Shown: positions 61,800 to 64,000 of the stretch, in pieces | Layout: each line of letters begins with the position of its first letter | Numbering within the stretch: position 1 is the stretch's first letter | From: Liolophura sinensis | Taxonomy: Eukaryota > Mollusca > Polyplacophora > Chitonida > Chitonidae | Length of the DNA stretch: 64,000 nt | Direction of reading: 5' to 3' | Assembly (NCBI RefSeq): GCF_032854445.1 | Contig: NC_088304.1 | Location: 23,387,704-23,451,703 of the forward strand | Translations under genes and position numbers: made by a program | Notes under the pieces: generated by a model | Databases searched by the model: none | The model's input: only the letters and a program-made list of their open reading frames with translations | What the model was told of the DNA's origin: nothing

Positions 61800-63110
61800 T
61801 GTGGTCAAACAGAATTAGCACTTACTTATGCTGGTGAAAAGGGCAGGAGCATAACATCTTGAAAAGAGTTTTCCCCTTAACCTGAATATTTCCCGGTTTA
61901 AGTAATGTGCTGGTGGTCAAGCAGAATTAGCACTTACTTATGCTGGGAAAGAGGACAGGTACATGACATCTTGAAAAGAGTTCTCCCCTTAACCTCAATC
62001 TTAACTGGTTTAAGTAATGTGCTGGTGGTCAAAAAGAATAAGCACTTACTTATGCTGGGGGGGAGGACAGGTATATAACATCTTGAAAAGAGTTCTCCCC
62101 TTAACCTCAATCTTTCCTGGCATCAGTAATTTGAGGCTGTTCAAGCAGAATTAGCACTTACTGGGGGAGAGGACAGGTACATAACATCTAGAAAACAGTT
62201 CTCAACTTAACCTCAATCTTTACTGTTTTAAATAATGTGCTGGTGGTAAAACAGAATTAGCACTTACTGATGCTGGGTGAGAGGACAGGTACATAACATC
62301 TTGAAAAGAGTTCTCCCCTTAACCTCAATCTTTCCTGGTTTAAGTAATATGCTTGTGGTCAAGCAGAATTAGCACTTACTTATGCTGGGGGAGAGGACAG
62401 GTACATAACATCTTCAAAAGAGTTCTCCCCTTAACCTCAATCTTTCCTGGTTTAAGTAAAGTGTTGGTGGTAAAGCAGAGTTAGCACTTACTTAAGCTGG
62501 GGGAGAGGACAGGTACATAACATCTTCAAAAGAGTTCTCCCCTTAACCTCAATCTTACCCAGTTTAATAAATGTGCTGGTGGTCAAGCAGAATTAGCACT
62601 TACTTATGCTGGGGGAGAGGACAGGTACATAACATCTTGAAAAGAGTTCTCCCCTTAACCTCAATCTTTCCTGTTATAAGTAATGTGCTGGTGGTCAAAA
62701 ATAATTAGCACTTACTTATGCTGTGGGAGAGGACAGGTACATAACATCTTGAAAAGAGTTCTCCCCTTAACCTCAATCTTTCCCGGTTTAAGTAATGTGC
62801 TGGTGGTCAAGCAGAATTAGCACTTACTTATGCTGGGGGAGAGGACAGGTACATAACATCTAGAAAACAATTCTCCCCTTAACCTCAATCTTTCCCGGTT
62901 TAAGTAATGTGCTGGTGGTCAAACAGAATTAGCACTTACTTATGCTGGGGGGGAAGACAGGTACATAACATCTAGAAAACAATTCTCCCCTTAACCTCAA
63001 TCTTTCCTGGCATCAGTAATGTGCTGGTGGTCAAATAGAATTAGCACTTACTTATGCTGGGAAAGAGGACAGGTACATAACACCTAGAAAAGAGTTCTTC
63101 CCAATCTCAA
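61800..63110 (+). repeat. 5.5-5.8-kb HOR domain, copy 3
   Basis: Third copy of the 50460-51887 series: CCTGAATATTTCCC at 61881, CTTACTGGGGGAG at 62157, ACCTAGAAAAGAG at 63082. The internal distance is one monomer shorter than in copy 2. The sequence after it (to 64000) matches that after copy 2, without the SINE. Confidence 0.85.
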
Positions 63111-64000
63111 TCTTTCGTGTTATAAGTAATGTGCTGGTGGTCGAATAGAATTAGCACTTATTATGCTGAGGGAGAGGACAGGTACATAACATCTAGAAAA
63201 CAATTCTCAACTTAACCTCAATCTTTCCTGGCATCAGTAATGTGCTGGTGGTCAAGCAGAATTAGCACTTACTTATGCTGGGGGGGAAGACAGGTACATA
63301 ACATCTAGAAAACAATTCTCCCCTTAACCTCAATTTTTCCTGGCATCAGTAATGTGCTGGTGGTCAAATAGAATTAGCACTTACTTATGCTGGGAAAGAG
63401 GACAGGTACATAACACCTAGAAAAGAGTTCTCCCCTTAACCTCAATCTTTCCTGTTATAAGTAATGTGCCGGTGGTCGAAAAGAATTAGCACTTACTTAT
63501 GCTGGTAAAAAGGAGAGCTACACAACATCTAGAAAACAATTCTCCCCTTAACCTCAATCTTTCCCGGTTTCAGTAATGTGCTGGTGGTCAAACAGAATTA
63601 GCACTTACTTATGCTGGGGGAGAGGACAGGTGCATAACATCTTGAAAAGAGTTCTCCCCTTAACCTCAATCTTTCCCGGTTTAAGTAATGTGCTGGTGGT
63701 CAAGCAGAATTAGCACTTACTTATGCTGGGGGATAGGACAGGTACATAACATCTAGAAAACAATACTCCCCTTAACCTCAATCTTTCCCGGTTTAAGTAA
63801 TGTGCTGGTGGTCAAGCAGAATCAGGACTTACTTATGCTGGTAGAGAGGACAGCTACACAACATCTAGAAAACAATTCTCCCCTTAACCTCAATCTTTCC
63901 TGGCATCAGTAATGTGCTGGTGGTCAAACAGAATTAGCACTTACTTATGCTGGGGGAGAGGTCAGGTACATAACATCAAGAAAACAATACTCCCCTTAAC

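Larger units (their letters stand above)
7945..64000 (+). repeat. 112-bp satellite DNA array (~500 monomers)
   Basis: Head-to-tail tandem repeat filling the rest of the window and running off its end. The period is 112 bp (for example gaattagcac at 8161 and 8273). Near-invariant landmarks, in order, are GAATTAGCACTTACTTATGC, TGGGGGAGAGGACAG, ACATCT(A/T)GAAAA, CCCCTTAACCTCAATCTTTC, GTAATGTGCTGGTGGTCAA. Variable blocks lie between them. All copies read in one direction; I saw no inversion. One typical monomer is about 43% GC, above the flank. 112 is not a multiple of 3 and stops (TAA, TAG) occur throughout, so short open frames here are artefacts. I do not recognise a named satellite family. 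Confidence 0.98.

Noticed and set aside
7945-64000. CRISPR-like regular spacing
   Set aside because: The whole 112-bp unit is repeated with no unique spacers, and the DNA is clearly eukaryotic.
7945-64000. rDNA spacer or telomeric repeat
   Set aside because: No rRNA sequence borders the array in this window and no TTAGGG-type tandem repeat is present.

Overview
This is eukaryotic, non-coding DNA, most likely from a mollusc or another lophotrochozoan. The main clue is four fragments of one tRNA-derived SINE in the first 4.2 kb. Its 3' core, which reads on the + strand as a TTTATTTATTT tail followed by TGATTGGTGTTTTACGCCG, is one I know as a common dispersed repeat of molluscan genomes. I found no convincing protein-coding gene, rRNA or tRNA gene. 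All open frames are short, have no recognisable domain, or lie inside repeats.

Layout. Positions 1-7944 are AT-rich single-copy or low-copy flank. They hold the SINE fragments (two with perfect target-site duplications), an AT microsatellite, a G-quadruplex motif, a 57-bp tandem doublet, and a diverged direct duplication of about 0.7 kb (6151-6920 and 7240-7936). The second copy of that duplication runs straight into the satellite. From about 7945 to the last base is one head-to-tail satellite array of about 500 copies of a 112-bp monomer, all in the same orientation. It is interrupted only by a 200-N gap (51888-52087) and one 54-bp SINE insertion (58851-58904).

Organisation of the array. 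Monomers differ in a few blocks and are otherwise near-uniform. Monomer variants recur in the same order over long distances, so the array has irregular higher-order repeats (HORs): a 33-monomer tandem pair (20225-23855 / 23925-27550), a pair 4.85 kb apart (32445-36205 / 37290-41500), an 18-monomer period near 42.5-45.3 kb, and a 5.5-5.8 kb period over the last 14 kb. One HOR position carries a homopolymeric G tract of 12-21 bases in most copies. The left edge is more degenerate than the interior, as expected for a satellite homogenised by unequal exchange.

Most interesting. Each monomer junction holds a dyad symmetry: an 11-13 bp stem with one bulged T and a 17-nt loop. The sequence variants set its stem length. 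This suits a structured, possibly centromeric or heterochromatic satellite, but function is inference. The SINE inside the array has a perfect 14-bp target duplication, and a matching empty site lies in the next HOR copy. All coordinates and offsets were read by eye, so block boundaries may be off by up to about one monomer.
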